Below, in pieces: positions 22,369 through 31,229 of a stretch of 64,000 bases of DNA. Source of the DNA: Picochlorum sp. 'celeri'. Lineage: Eukaryota; Chlorophyta; Trebouxiophyceae. A program made the translations under genes and the position numbers. Numbering within the stretch: the stretch's first letter is position 1; the number at the start of each line of letters is the position of its first letter. The notes under the pieces were generated by a model. That model had not been told where the DNA came from, made no database searches, and worked only from the letters and a program-made list of their open reading frames with translations. Where the stretch lies: NCBI GenBank assembly GCA_010909725.1, contig JAACMV010000007.1:62001-126000 (forward strand), read 5' to 3'.

Positions 22369-23000
22369 TCACGTCAATAAGGGGCCCGCGAGAATGTTTC
22401 TTGCACGTCTAAATCTTTCAGATTGAAACAAACTCCGAATGGACTCTTCTACGCCGAAGAAGTAGAAATTCTGCCTAGGCTTTGGACTCCCTTTTCTCTT
22501 GAAACTAGTTCTCTCGCACTTGGCGCATTTCATGTCCATGTCCCGATTCTTCAAGGACACAACATCCTCGTAAATGTATCCACAAGGACATTTGTGGTAT
22601 TCCAACCGATCCAATGCAGGCACGTCCATAACCTGTCTGAGCAGATATACTGATGGTGGCACAATCTTCCTGTCGTACCCCCTCAAGCCTGATCTGGCCC
22701 AGTCCAATATGTCTTGCATGCACTCCTTCGTTAGAGCATGCTTGATCTCTATTTGCAATGCAGTCGTGCGAGGAACCGCAACAGCGAAACAGAACCCATC
22801 CCATCGGTATAATCCTCCCCACACCCTCCTTTGCAACAAGGGCGTTCCTCCGGAGGACGGATCCGTATGTTTGCATCTAGATAGGTTTTGAAATTGCATG
22901 ACTTCTTGCAATCACGGCGCACAGTTGAAGTCATTACAAAATCCGTCTTTTCATCACCGCCGATGCTGATATCGCTGTCACTGTCCTCATAGTCCTGCAA
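22369..23000 (-). pseudogene. Truncated second Tnp2-family transposase (N-terminal part)
   Basis: The minus-strand frame ending at 22369 contains ARSGLRGYDRKIVPPSV, LEYHKCPCGYIYED, a second Cys pair (CAKCERTSF) and NFYFFGVEESIRSLFQSERF. This order (a Y-H-x-C-x-C-G knuckle, then F-Y-F-G-x-x-x-x-I-R-x-L-F) is familiar from the N-terminal part of Tnp2-type transposases. The start (23000, MQDYEDSDSDISIGGDEK) lies in another frame, so a frameshift or unseen intron falls near 22830. The catalytic core is absent, so it is a relic. It is distinct from the 2258-5161 transposase. Confidence 0.5.
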
Positions 23001-23242
23001 GTCAAGAGAAGTGCGTCATTCCAGGGCCCTGCCACGAAGGCATCATGGCCGACACACCTCGCTGCAAATGCTGCCATCCAATTCGGATTCGATCTCACTG
23101 CATGTCTGCTCTTGTTCAGAATCTTTTTCCTGATATGAAATCGATTCGTCTGCCTCTATTTACCATATGGTGGCAGTGCAGCCTAGATGGGCATTGTCCA
23201 CTTGACCCGGTTGCAACCGGTTGCACCAGGTACCAGGCAATT

Positions 23243-23260
23243 GCCTCTTGATCAAGAGGC
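23243..23260. repeat. Perfect 18-nt palindrome
   Basis: GCCTCTTGATCAAGAGGC; the 14-nt palindrome CCGGTTGCAACCGG lies just upstream at 23207-23220. Confidence 0.75.
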
Positions 23261-23665
23261 GACCTGGTCGTGGGGCATTGATGTAAAATCATACATACAT
23301 ACATACAAGAAACAAGCGAGACAAAGATAAAACTAGAGAAAAACTACGTTCGGAATCCTGCTCGAGATTTGAAAACTCGCTTTGAAGGAAAACTGAGACA
23401 TCTAAAGAGTATCGAAAGTCCTCTCACCCAGGCTCAATGCAAACGATAAACATGGTATTGGCACATTCTGAACTACGTGATCGATTTACTGTTGAGGGGT
23501 AAAGACAACAGATTTTTATTTTCCAGTCTTACATGCCCGGTGGTGATGCACAGAAAGGTAGTTTGTAACGGCAGGGAGTTTGTGGGTTGAACCATTTGAT
23601 TGTCCTGTATTTATCCGGGGACAATCCTCTTCACGACCACGTTACCTTTTGATCTTAAAAAAACG

Positions 23666-23948
23666 CGTGCTGATCATTCGACCCTGGGGATCAGCAGATT
23701 CAAGTTGCGTACCTAATTCGGTTCGGGATGGCATCGATGCCAACATACCCATTGGTTGCTCCACATGACGAACCTGCTGTGTTGAAAATTGAAATATGTT
23801 CCTCTGATGTCTGGCTGAAGGGACGTATGTACGCCTGGAAATTCAGAGAATAGTCATGCAGTTGTCAATCGATCTGGTTAAACAGTCTATTCGCAGTTCA
23901 GAATTGCCCACATAAAACACGTGGTGATCATTCGACCCTGGAAGTCAG
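23666..23948 (+). repeat. Direct repeat pair around a TGATCATTCGACCCTGG core
   Basis: 23666-23694 and 23920-23948 share TGATCATTCGACCCTGG and differ at a few flanking bases. A weaker relative (TTTCGACCCCGGGG) occurs near 24338. May be remnants of a dispersed repeat. Confidence 0.5.
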
Positions 23949-24156
23949 AAATGATAAGGTTTAGGGTACTTCAGATGATTCTGCAAAATGTACTCTTTTT
24001 GTCCTCAGCCTTGCAAAGTAACATGAAATAAAGCGTGATTAGCATTGGCCCGTCAGGGATAGGGCATTGAATACTTTCTGGTGACCTAAATGAGCTGCTC
24101 CAAATCAACAGTTGATCCATCCATACATTCCAAAGAACTGATAATTATGCTTGCTG

Positions 24157-24176
24157 GAGGTGTACATGTACACCTC
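24157..24176. repeat. Perfect 20-nt palindrome
   Basis: GAGGTGTACATGTACACCTC is self-complementary. It shares the core TGTACATGTACA-like centre with the palindrome at 16372-16391 (ACATGTACATGT). Confidence 0.75.
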
Positions 24177-25082
24177 ACATCATGTGAGTCACATGTGAAT
24201 AGACGTGGATCAAAGTCAAGCTTGAAGTTTTCTGGACCCTTGGAGTTAAAACTAATTTAAAGTTTGTATTTTAAATACATCATTAAATGAAATTAAATCT
24301 AACAGATAAAAGCAGGTGGTTAACCTAAACATAACTACCCGTTTCGACCCCGGGGAATAAAAGTTAAGGGTAAAAAAACTCCGAAGAGAAACTGAAAGCA
24401 GATTTGGTCGTTCAACAATATTGATAATGATTTCGTAAGATATCATGCATCATGTTTGTCCACAACAAAGAGTGCTGGGCTCATTTTAAATGGATGGAAC
24501 ACATTGGATAGGATGGCAGATGTTCACAAAACACATAGGAACACGAGCCAATTCATGGAAGAGAAACCTCTAACATCTTTCGGGCAGTCCGGTCAACGGG
24601 TCACGTGTGACTCTAGAGTAACTGTAACAGTTTGAATCATGTAACGAGGGCCAGCTTTTTTTTGTGTAGCGGGGTGGGGACTGGAACTCCATCTCCAAGA
24701 GTTGGTTTGGTAGAACTAGAAGCTTTAGCGTTCTTGCCGCAACAAATTAATTCAATATCTACGCGTCCCTCAAAGTTTCTTTACTCTATCCGAACGAACC
24801 ATAGTATATTATTACTATTTGAGTATGTACCTTTGGCTGGAAACATGGACAACATGGAAGTGCAACACCTCCACAATTATAAGATGCAATACAACCAATC
24901 TGTGTGGAGTCCGGGTGCAAAGTCAAATGCCCATAATGTTACAGTCACGACCAAAAAAAAAAAAGAAAAGTCTTTACGCAAGGAATACAAGACAAGGACT
25001 GCCTCCTATCCTGCAGCAATAGACAAAAAAGATGCCAAGAGGAATTGCCTCATTGAACATGAGAAGAATGCCCAAATTCGAC

Positions 25083-25418
25083 CTAGTTAGGCCAGCATCT
25101 TCCTGCATATGTAGAACTCTGGCCAGTGTAACGGACCCACTTGTATCCCTTCTTGTGCAAATCGCATCTGCCACCCTCAGCGTTGGACTTGTACTCCCAG
25201 GCTCTGCACTTGCTCTTCATCATGCACCAGTCACGGCAAAATGCCCAATCGAACGGTGCAGTGGAAGGATCTGATGTTTTGTAGGATTTGCTCATGTACT
25301 TGTTTCCTTTCACAGCCATGCCTTCCTTTCCGCTGCCACATTGCTTATCACCTTTGACGAAGGCTGCCAAGAGCAACACAACCACGGCCAATCTCACAAA
25401 GAAAGAAACTTTCATCAT
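25083..25418 (-). CDS. Small secreted PAN/apple-like cysteine-rich protein
   Basis: 111 residues. A hydrophobic signal peptide (MMKVSFFVRLAVVVLLLAAF) is followed by a ~88-residue mature part with seven cysteines. The pattern FCRDWCMMKSKCRAWEYKS then C-D-L-H fits a PAN/apple domain (helix with C-x3-C-x5-C, then A-W-x-Y and C-x-L). PAN domains bind protein or carbohydrate ligands outside the cell. No membrane anchor follows, so secretion is expected. Single exon, starting at either of two adjacent Met codons. Confidence 0.65.
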   Translation of the reverse strand: MMKVSFFVRLAVVVLLLAAFVKGDKQCGSGKEGMAVKGNKYMSKSYKTSDPSTAPFDWAFCRDWCMMKSKCRAWEYKSNAEGGRCDLHKKGYKWVRYTGQSSTYAGRCWPN

Positions 25419-25739
25419 ATTGTTTATTAAAATCTATAAAACCCAATTGATTTATCTCTGCCCTGGAACCGCATCGGGAACATATGGCTGTAGTAGTAGA
25501 TTTTGCCTTGCTGACGTCAGCAGAACGGGATGTAGTAGTAGGTTGTGCGAGCTTGATCCTTCGAGAGAAGTAGTGGTACGGTGCAAACCAGTCGTCGACC
25601 GGCACAAGCTCTTCGATCTTTGGTTGGGCTCTGTTCAGAACAACCAAGACGCTGTTACGGCCTCTATGGACCAAGACATTTACACAAAATACTGATAGAT
25701 AGATAGATAGATACTAGAAATACATCAATGCCTTTGAAG
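25419..25739. other. Intergenic region between the PAN and SOUL genes
   Basis: Frames on both strands overlap here and neither is convincing. Contains a GATA microsatellite at about 25694-25712. Confidence 0.35.
25680..25684 (-). terminator. TGTAA poly(A) signal candidate after the SOUL gene
   Basis: TTACA on the plus strand, 56 nt past the SOUL stop. Confidence 0.4.
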
Positions 25740-26478
25740 TCAAAAGGCATCCACCCGCGCTTCCTCCTCCAGGCTCCTCAGCCACACTTCATTGTGCCTC
25801 CCTTTCAGTCTAAATGGTGGATCATATCCCGCGAACACAAACATCTCTGCGTCATATGACTTACCATCGGCATCCAAATCCTGTGCAAGCGTATTGACCA
25901 TGTTGGCCACGCTCATATCGTCCATTCTATACCCACCAGTAGACCTGACAAACACTGTTGCTGCCTTCTTCGTTTGAATGTGCACGTTGGGATCAGTCGG
26001 TTTCGGAGGATTATCCTGCAGCATACATGTGTTGTAAAAAAACATGCGACCACAGCATTGCGCTACCATGCAATGCCAGCGACCAGTCAGTCAATCAACA
26101 CACCTGGAATTCCTTTGGCAAGTAGAAGGACACCGTGTAGTTCTGCTTACAAAAAGGCCCACAGGAAGGTGCCGTTTCTATCGTCACAGGACTCGTCATT
26201 GGAATCTTCAGGCCAAGCTCGTTCCCTTCATCAATGTAACGAAACAGTCTCCGGAATCCAATTGGACCAGCCACAGCGAACAAGTATGTTTCTATCGTTG
26301 TACTCACCCATGAGCCGTGTCTGTATCGTCTTGTCTCGTATCTATCATTAGAATCCAATACTGAGAAATAGGGACAATCCAAACCATGGCAATACCAGGG
26401 TTTCCCTGCCACGCGACTGTCCAAACCATTCAACATGGCTAGCAGCAACCAGACCCACGTCGCCTTGGACACACCCAT
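25740..26478 (-). CDS. SOUL heme-binding family protein (two exons)
   Basis: Exon 1 26478-26104 and exon 2 26015-25740, with an 88-nt GT-AG intron in phase 0; 216 residues. The start at 26478 is chosen because MGVSKATWVWLLLAMLNGL makes a good signal peptide; an upstream in-frame Met at 26610 exists but adds an unlikely leader. SOUL features: YETRRYRHGSWVSTTIET, FRRLFRYIDEGNELGLKIPM, TSPVTIE, the hallmark FYLPKEFQ, and the strand AATVFVRSTGGY. SOUL/HBP proteins bind tetrapyrroles; the signal peptide suggests an ER, secreted or luminal form. Tandem with the PAN gene on the same strand, unrelated function. Confidence 0.85.
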
Positions 26479-26706
26479 CTTGAAGCAATTCCTTACTCTT
26501 TTCATTTCATTAAATACTGCTAAGAATTGGATGGTTACATCATTTATTCGTCTTGAAGAAACATCCGTTGGTTCCTTCTTTCGAGACAAAAAGAACATGG
26601 AAGAAAACAAGAGATCTCATCATTCAAAAAAAGAGGAGGCATGCCGTACCATCCAAAACCATAGGAATCATGTGTATTCATAGACCAGGTCGATAGCAAT
26701 GGGGGC

Positions 26707-27720
26707 ATGATTGCGAGGGGCAGGCTCAGCAGCTACGCTCTGGTCCCCAGCAGGTCTTTGCGCAGCAGGTCCAGGAAGGGCGTCCCACGGCGCGCAACCT
26801 TGTTCTTGTGTCTCATAGGAATCATTTTGCTATATTCAGTGAAGAAGACGAGGAAATTATTCATGGATGTGTTGACAGGAGTCAGATACAGGCTGGATTC
26901 GAGTCTGAATGGAAGAACCGAGCCTGGGCCTCGTTGTTCCTTCGACAAAGGTGGTCAGGCTGTTGGGAAGAATGTTTTATTGTCTTATATTCGAACGGAT
27001 GATTACCTGCCTCTGGTGGAGCAGCTGCGCTGCTCGCTGAGAAAGAGCAATCCTCAGTTGGAGATGGCTCTCATGGTGGTGGACACTCTTTCTCCCAAGA
27101 CGATCAGCGCATTGGAGGACTTGGGTATCCGATTGATATTTGTGGATGACTTGCAGTTCCCAAACAGATACGAGCCGAGGTTTAGGTATAATTGGCTGAA
27201 GATACGGGCATTTGAGCTGGAAGAGTATGATGGCATTGTGCTGGTGGACAGTGATACGGTGGTCTTGCGGGATATTTCGGAGATGTTTCGTATTCCTGCG
27301 CGTTTTGCAGCTGTATGTGATCAGGGAAATATGGTGCAGCAGGAGAAGTATGTTAGCCAAGAGTTTCAGGGTGGGGTATTCTTCGTCAGGCCATGCAGCG
27401 CGGTGGCCCATCACATGCAGGAGATTCTGAGGACGCGACCGAAGATGCAGTTTTCCATGGGCAACGCCGAGCAAGAATTTTTCACATGGTATTTCAGATA
27501 CGAAGCTTGGACGCTTCCGTTGGCATACAACACCATGGTGGAGCCCTCCCTGGTGGGTGGCAAGGCCCTTGGGGGCGATGAGGTCAAAATTTTGCACTTC
27601 ACACGGTACAAGCCCTTCCAGGGTAAACAGCAAGGCGTGCCTGGACATGAATTCCTGTGTACTGCGTCAGAAATACGTGACATGTATGGCTTTGCTAGTG
27701 ATTCAAGACTGACTATGTAA
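26707..27720 (+). CDS. Glycogenin-like GT8 glycosyltransferase, type II membrane protein
   Basis: 337 residues, single exon. A short basic cytoplasmic tail is followed by one membrane anchor (about residues 30-46, ATLFLCLIGIILLYSV), typical of Golgi type II enzymes. The catalytic domain has the GT8 layout: LLSYIRTDDYLPLVEQL, FRYNWLKIRAFELEEYDGIV, then LVDSDTVVLRD with the DxD metal and nucleotide-sugar motif at D181-D183. Near the end, VKILHFTRYKPF matches the conserved H-F-T/K-P-W/F motif. Such enzymes in the green lineage include glucuronyltransferases and glycogenin-like proteins; donor and acceptor cannot be told here. TGTAA follows at 27754. Confidence 0.85.
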   Translation: MIARGRLSSYALVPSRSLRSRSRKGVPRRATLFLCLIGIILLYSVKKTRKLFMDVLTGVRYRLDSSLNGRTEPGPRCSFDKGGQAVGKNVLLSYIRTDDYLPLVEQLRCSLRKSNPQLEMALMVVDTLSPKTISALEDLGIRLIFVDDLQFPNRYEPRFRYNWLKIRAFELEEYDGIVLVDSDTVVLRDISEMFRIPARFAAVCDQGNMVQQEKYVSQEFQGGVFFVRPCSAVAHHMQEILRTRPKMQFSMGNAEQEFFTWYFRYEAWTLPLAYNTMVEPSLVGGKALGGDEVKILHFTRYKPFQGKQQGVPGHEFLCTASEIRDMYGFASDSRLTM

Positions 27721-27753
27721 TTTCCTTTTCCCTAATAAGAATGTCTTATCCAT

Positions 27754-27758
27754 TGTAA
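27754..27758 (+). terminator. TGTAA poly(A) signal candidate after GT8
   Basis: 34 nt past the stop codon. Confidence 0.5.
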
Positions 27759-28484
27759 TTTCGTTTCGACAGCAATGTGCCCCATTGAAAGCAATGCTGG
27801 ATGGGATAAGAGTGATTGGGAGCGTGTCGGGGTCTAATGTCCCAGGCCTGACGTCAGTGGATCGACACCGACAATCTCTCCGATTACAGCGTCGCTCCTT
27901 CTTATTCCGACCTATACAACAATAAACGTAAATCAATAATAATCCAGCGACTTGCCCACGTAGATCGGGGGTCCATATCGCTGTCATCCTTGTTCCTGTA
28001 GAAGCAGGAATACTGTGGCGGGTGCGTGGTTGGACTGACGGCGTCTTTCTCGTGAGTTTGATTATTATTGATCAATTATTACAAACCGTGGGTCGATTGT
28101 GCAGGCATTACGTCGACGCGTTTGCTGCCTTCTCAATAATTTTGCCCGCTTCCCGAATAATCTTTTGATGAAGCTCGAAGCCGGTCCTTGCCGCCAATAA
28201 ATGAATATTTTGCAGCTTCCAAATAAACTTTATTGAATAAAACGTCTCTTTTTGCTTGGGTTTTTGAGCAGTGGATTCAAGAGTCTCGATTTCCCACTGC
28301 CAAGTACATCCCACTGTGGACGCTACCTTTGTGCTCCATATTGCATCATCATTTAAAGAGGCTTTCGATCTTAAGAAGGAGAGATTCTTGAGATTTGAGG
28401 AAATCAAGGTGCGTGATATGCAGCAGTTCTGTCGCTGTGAAACCGTGTGCTGTACTCTCAGGCTCCTCCTGGTATTGCAGAGAC
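27759..28484. other. Intergenic region before the amino-acid dehydrogenase
   Basis: No firm gene. A minus-strand frame (28506-28108) has some protein character but lacks an ATG and overlaps the promoter region of the next gene. Confidence 0.35.
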
Positions 28485-28492
28485 TATATATA
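28485..28492 (+). promoter_or_regulatory. TATA-like box before the amino-acid dehydrogenase
   Basis: TATATATA, 29 nt before the ATG at 28522. That is close for a TATA box unless the leader is very short, so confidence is low. Confidence 0.25.
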
Positions 28493-28521
28493 CATATATT
28501 GCTCACGAATAAACTGCTACC

Positions 28522-29778
28522 ATGGTGATGGGAAGCATTGCTGTGAAAGAAGAGAAGAAGTTGGTCCCCGCTGACAAGAAAAAAGGTGGCAGTGTCTCGC
28601 AGCAGTCACTGAACTCGAGTGGGAGCAACAACTCGATTCTGCCTGAAACACCCCCGCATGCAGACGAGATTGAAGTTCCTGGGTCTGAAACAACTGTGCT
28701 CGAGTTCCAATCGCAAGAGGGTACACGTCTTTTCATCGGGAATCATGGACCATTGAGAACCGATCGCCCAGGGAATGGAGGAATGAGGTTGCATTCTTAC
28801 AACAGCCACAACGAGGCAGTTGCTGACTGCGTTCGGCTTGCCGAGGGAATGACACGAAAGCATAGCATGTACCGCACTGGATTCAGTGGAGCAAAGATTG
28901 TTGTACATGCTGATGATATCGGGAAAGTGGACAAGGGGCAGCTCATGAAGGATGCTGCAGTCGCTTTGGAGTCTTTGCAGGGATCCATCTACACAGGGTG
29001 TGATATGAACACAACAGATGATGATATGGAGACGCTGTCTCTCCTGTCACCATTTGTTCTCGCTGGTATCGGCTCCCGCGTTGATACGAACCATGCCACA
29101 GCATCCTCTGTGATCGGCTCCATACTAGGGGCCCTGGAATCACGAGGAAAGAGAATTGAGGATTGCAGTTTCCTTGTTCAAGGTTGTGGAAAAGTTGGAT
29201 CTTTTGTCGCCAAAGAACTTGTGGCCCTGAAAGCAGGACATGTCATTACATGCGACATCAATGCTGAGAGGTCTGAGGTGGAAGGTTGTGAGAATCTTCT
29301 CACCAGGGCACCTGGAGAAAACTCGGATTGGAAGGTGGAACCATGTGACGTATTTGTCCCATGTGCAGGGTCTTTGGTCATTGACGAAACCGTTGCCAAA
29401 GTTTTGAAGGCAAGTTTCATCATTGGCTCTGCTAATTCTCCATTTGCCTGCCCCAATGCCCGCAATATCACGGACTCTCGCGGAATCTTCTTCGTTCCAG
29501 AGTCCATCTCCAGTGCTGGTGCAATCCTGGCAGATTCAATCGAATGGGTTGACCAGGACGCATTCAGGTCAACCTGTCCAGATCTTTGCTATAGATGGGT
29601 GCAACATGTCGCCAAGGAAAAGACAATCGAACTTTTTGACCAGGCAAATGGCGAGGCGTCAGCCGTTTCCCTGGTGATTGATGAGGTGGCCCATGACGAA
29701 GATGGACATCCCATGGGATCTACTTTTTCCAGCTGGAGGAACGACTATCAGAACAGTTGCCCATCAGGACAGGAATAA
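28522..29778 (+). CDS. Leucine/phenylalanine/valine dehydrogenase-like amino-acid dehydrogenase
   Basis: 418 residues, single exon. Oxidative deamination of an amino acid with NAD is the family reaction. Motifs: GNGGMRLHSYNS (substrate loop), GMTRK with K113, SGAK with K125 at the catalytic lysine position, GCDMNTTDDDM with D161 at the catalytic aspartate position, and a Rossmann loop FLVQGCGKVGSF (GCGKVG, residues 221-226). Later SANSPF and PESISSAGAILADSIEW fit the coenzyme-side conserved blocks. The core is closest in feel to bacterial LeuDH/PheDH rather than eukaryotic GDH. The first ~60 residues are a Ser/Lys-rich extension absent from bacterial enzymes. It may be of bacterial origin, and substrate preference is unknown. 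TGTAA follows at 29932. Confidence 0.85.
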   Translation: MVMGSIAVKEEKKLVPADKKKGGSVSQQSLNSSGSNNSILPETPPHADEIEVPGSETTVLEFQSQEGTRLFIGNHGPLRTDRPGNGGMRLHSYNSHNEAVADCVRLAEGMTRKHSMYRTGFSGAKIVVHADDIGKVDKGQLMKDAAVALESLQGSIYTGCDMNTTDDDMETLSLLSPFVLAGIGSRVDTNHATASSVIGSILGALESRGKRIEDCSFLVQGCGKVGSFVAKELVALKAGHVITCDINAERSEVEGCENLLTRAPGENSDWKVEPCDVFVPCAGSLVIDETVAKVLKASFIIGSANSPFACPNARNITDSRGIFFVPESISSAGAILADSIEWVDQDAFRSTCPDLCYRWVQHVAKEKTIELFDQANGEASAVSLVIDEVAHDEDGHPMGSTFSSWRNDYQNSCPSGQE

Positions 29779-29931
29779 CTTTTTGTTGGTATTTCTTTTC
29801 AAAAGCAACAGAGGAATCGAAAGTGATGAACGGAGGAAGGAAAACAAAATGCAAGTACAACAACATCCAAGAAGACATTTTGATAAGATTCGAATCTGCA
29901 TGGGGCATGTTTGCACCAATTTTTTCACCAT

Positions 29932-29936
29932 TGTAA
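29932..29936 (+). terminator. TGTAA poly(A) signal candidate after the dehydrogenase
   Basis: Lies 154 nt past the stop and 68 nt before the next ATG. Confidence 0.4.
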
Positions 29937-30003
29937 AATAAATTTCCTCCAAGACGAGATCAATATTCTCTCAGAGGCTCCGCTGTGCACCGGAGCAGTG
30001 GCC

Positions 30004-30992
30004 ATGACAGCAGGGTCCACCTCCTCGCAGGTCCACCAAGCGTTGGCTGGCCTTGCTGCGGGTGCCACCACTGTGGCGTTCTTACACCCTTTAGATGTAG
30101 TCAAGACTCGATTGCAGGTTCAAGATGGCAGCGGGCCCTCTCCTGCGACGAGAGGAATGCTGGACATGGCCAGAAACATGTGGGCATCTGGTGGAGTTCG
30201 CTCACTGTATGCAGGCACGTGCGACCGGAGTGGATTATATGTCATTTGTGTGTCACTTCTGAAATTTACTCGAACGTTCATGCCTTCACAGGATTGTGGC
30301 CTTCCATGGTAGGTGCTGGAACTGCTTGGGGAGCGTACTTTTACCTGTATTCCCTGTCTAAGAGACGCCGATCCAGTGAAGAACGCCCTCTGTCCGATAC
30401 AGACAACCTGTTAAGCGCCACAGAAGCCGGTGTAGCCGTGAGCGTGTTGACAAATCCAATCTGGGTTGTGAAAACAAGGCTGCAACTCCAGGACAAGGGG
30501 TCGTCCTATCAGAAGGCTGGTGCCTCACCCCTCTATAAAGGCACGTTGGATTGTGTCAAAAGAATTATTAGAGATGAGGGCGTCGCAGGGCTATACAAAG
30601 GGCTTCTCCCTTCTATCTTTCTGGTGTCTCACGGTGCTATTCAGCTGACTGTGTATGAGAAACTAAAGCACATTGGGCCTCCAGCTGGGGAATCCACACC
30701 GAAACAAGCCATGATCATCACAGAGGCGGGTATGCGCGGGGCATTCTCGAAAGCTGCAGCGACCATTGTGACGTATCCCTCGCAGGTGATGAGGGCCAGG
30801 CTCCAGCAGCGAATGGACACGAGGGATTTGAAGTACACAAGTTTGGTGAACACCTTCCTGCTCACAACCCGGAGAGAGGGCATCAAAGGCCTATACAAGG
30901 GTCTTGTGCCAAATCTTTTACGTGTTATGCCCCAATCGGGTGTGACTTTTGCAGTGTATGAGGCAGTTCTACAGGCCCTCGATCACTATTGA
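30004..30992 (+). CDS. Mitochondrial carrier, folate/FAD/NAD-type subgroup (two exons, GC-AG intron)
   Basis: Exon 1 30004-30214, exon 2 30292-30992; 303 residues. Three carrier repeats with signature motifs HPLDVVKTRLQ, NPIWVVKTRLQ and YPSQVMRARLQ. The Trp in the second (P-I-W) is characteristic of the SLC25A32/NAD/FAD/pyrimidine branch. Inner-membrane transport of a nucleotide-like cofactor is inferred. The junction that gives the expected YAGLWPSMVG requires a donor CAG|GCACGT, a GC-AG intron of 77 nt. The nearby GT sites would either shift the frame or insert odd residues. Start chosen at 30004 since upstream codons add no carrier sequence. Confidence 0.85.
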
Positions 30993-31229
30993 TCGAGGGC
31001 AAACTCAATAAATTGGCCATGGAGCCCTGGTCATGATGACCAGATCGCATTGCCGCGTATTTATTCATGTACATGCGTGTATATAATCAAAATTTCATTT
31101 AAAAAATCTTTGATTGACGTGGCGACCGCTCAGACAAGACACAAAGAACACAGTTTTGTACTACCATGCGTTGACGAGGTGGTTGCGTTTGATTGGAAAA
31201 ATACACAGCAGTGAACGTAATAATAAACA

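Larger units (their letters stand above)
23001..25082. other. Gene-poor stretch with short repeats
   Basis: No supported gene. Contains a CATA microsatellite near 23288-23307, perfect palindromes at 23243-23260 and 24157-24176, and a direct repeat pair at 23666-23694 and 23920-23948. The frame at 24632-25090 is poly-lysine simple sequence and is discounted. Confidence 0.4.

Noticed and set aside
23288..23307. Possible CRISPR-like or tandem array
   Set aside because: It is a simple CATA microsatellite; no spaced direct repeats are present.
24632..25090. 152-codon plus-strand frame
   Set aside because: Includes a poly-A-derived lysine run and no recognisable domain.
25348..25695. Overlapping frames on both strands between PAN and SOUL genes
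   Set aside because: Each is the shadow of the other and neither shows a family or signal peptide.
25694..25712. GATA tandem repeat
   Set aside because: Ordinary microsatellite; noted only as a possible marker.
28108..28506. Minus-strand frame of 132 codons
   Set aside because: Part reads like protein (KLQNIHLLAARTGFELHQKI), but there is no ATG, it overlaps the promoter region of the dehydrogenase and no splice partner was found.
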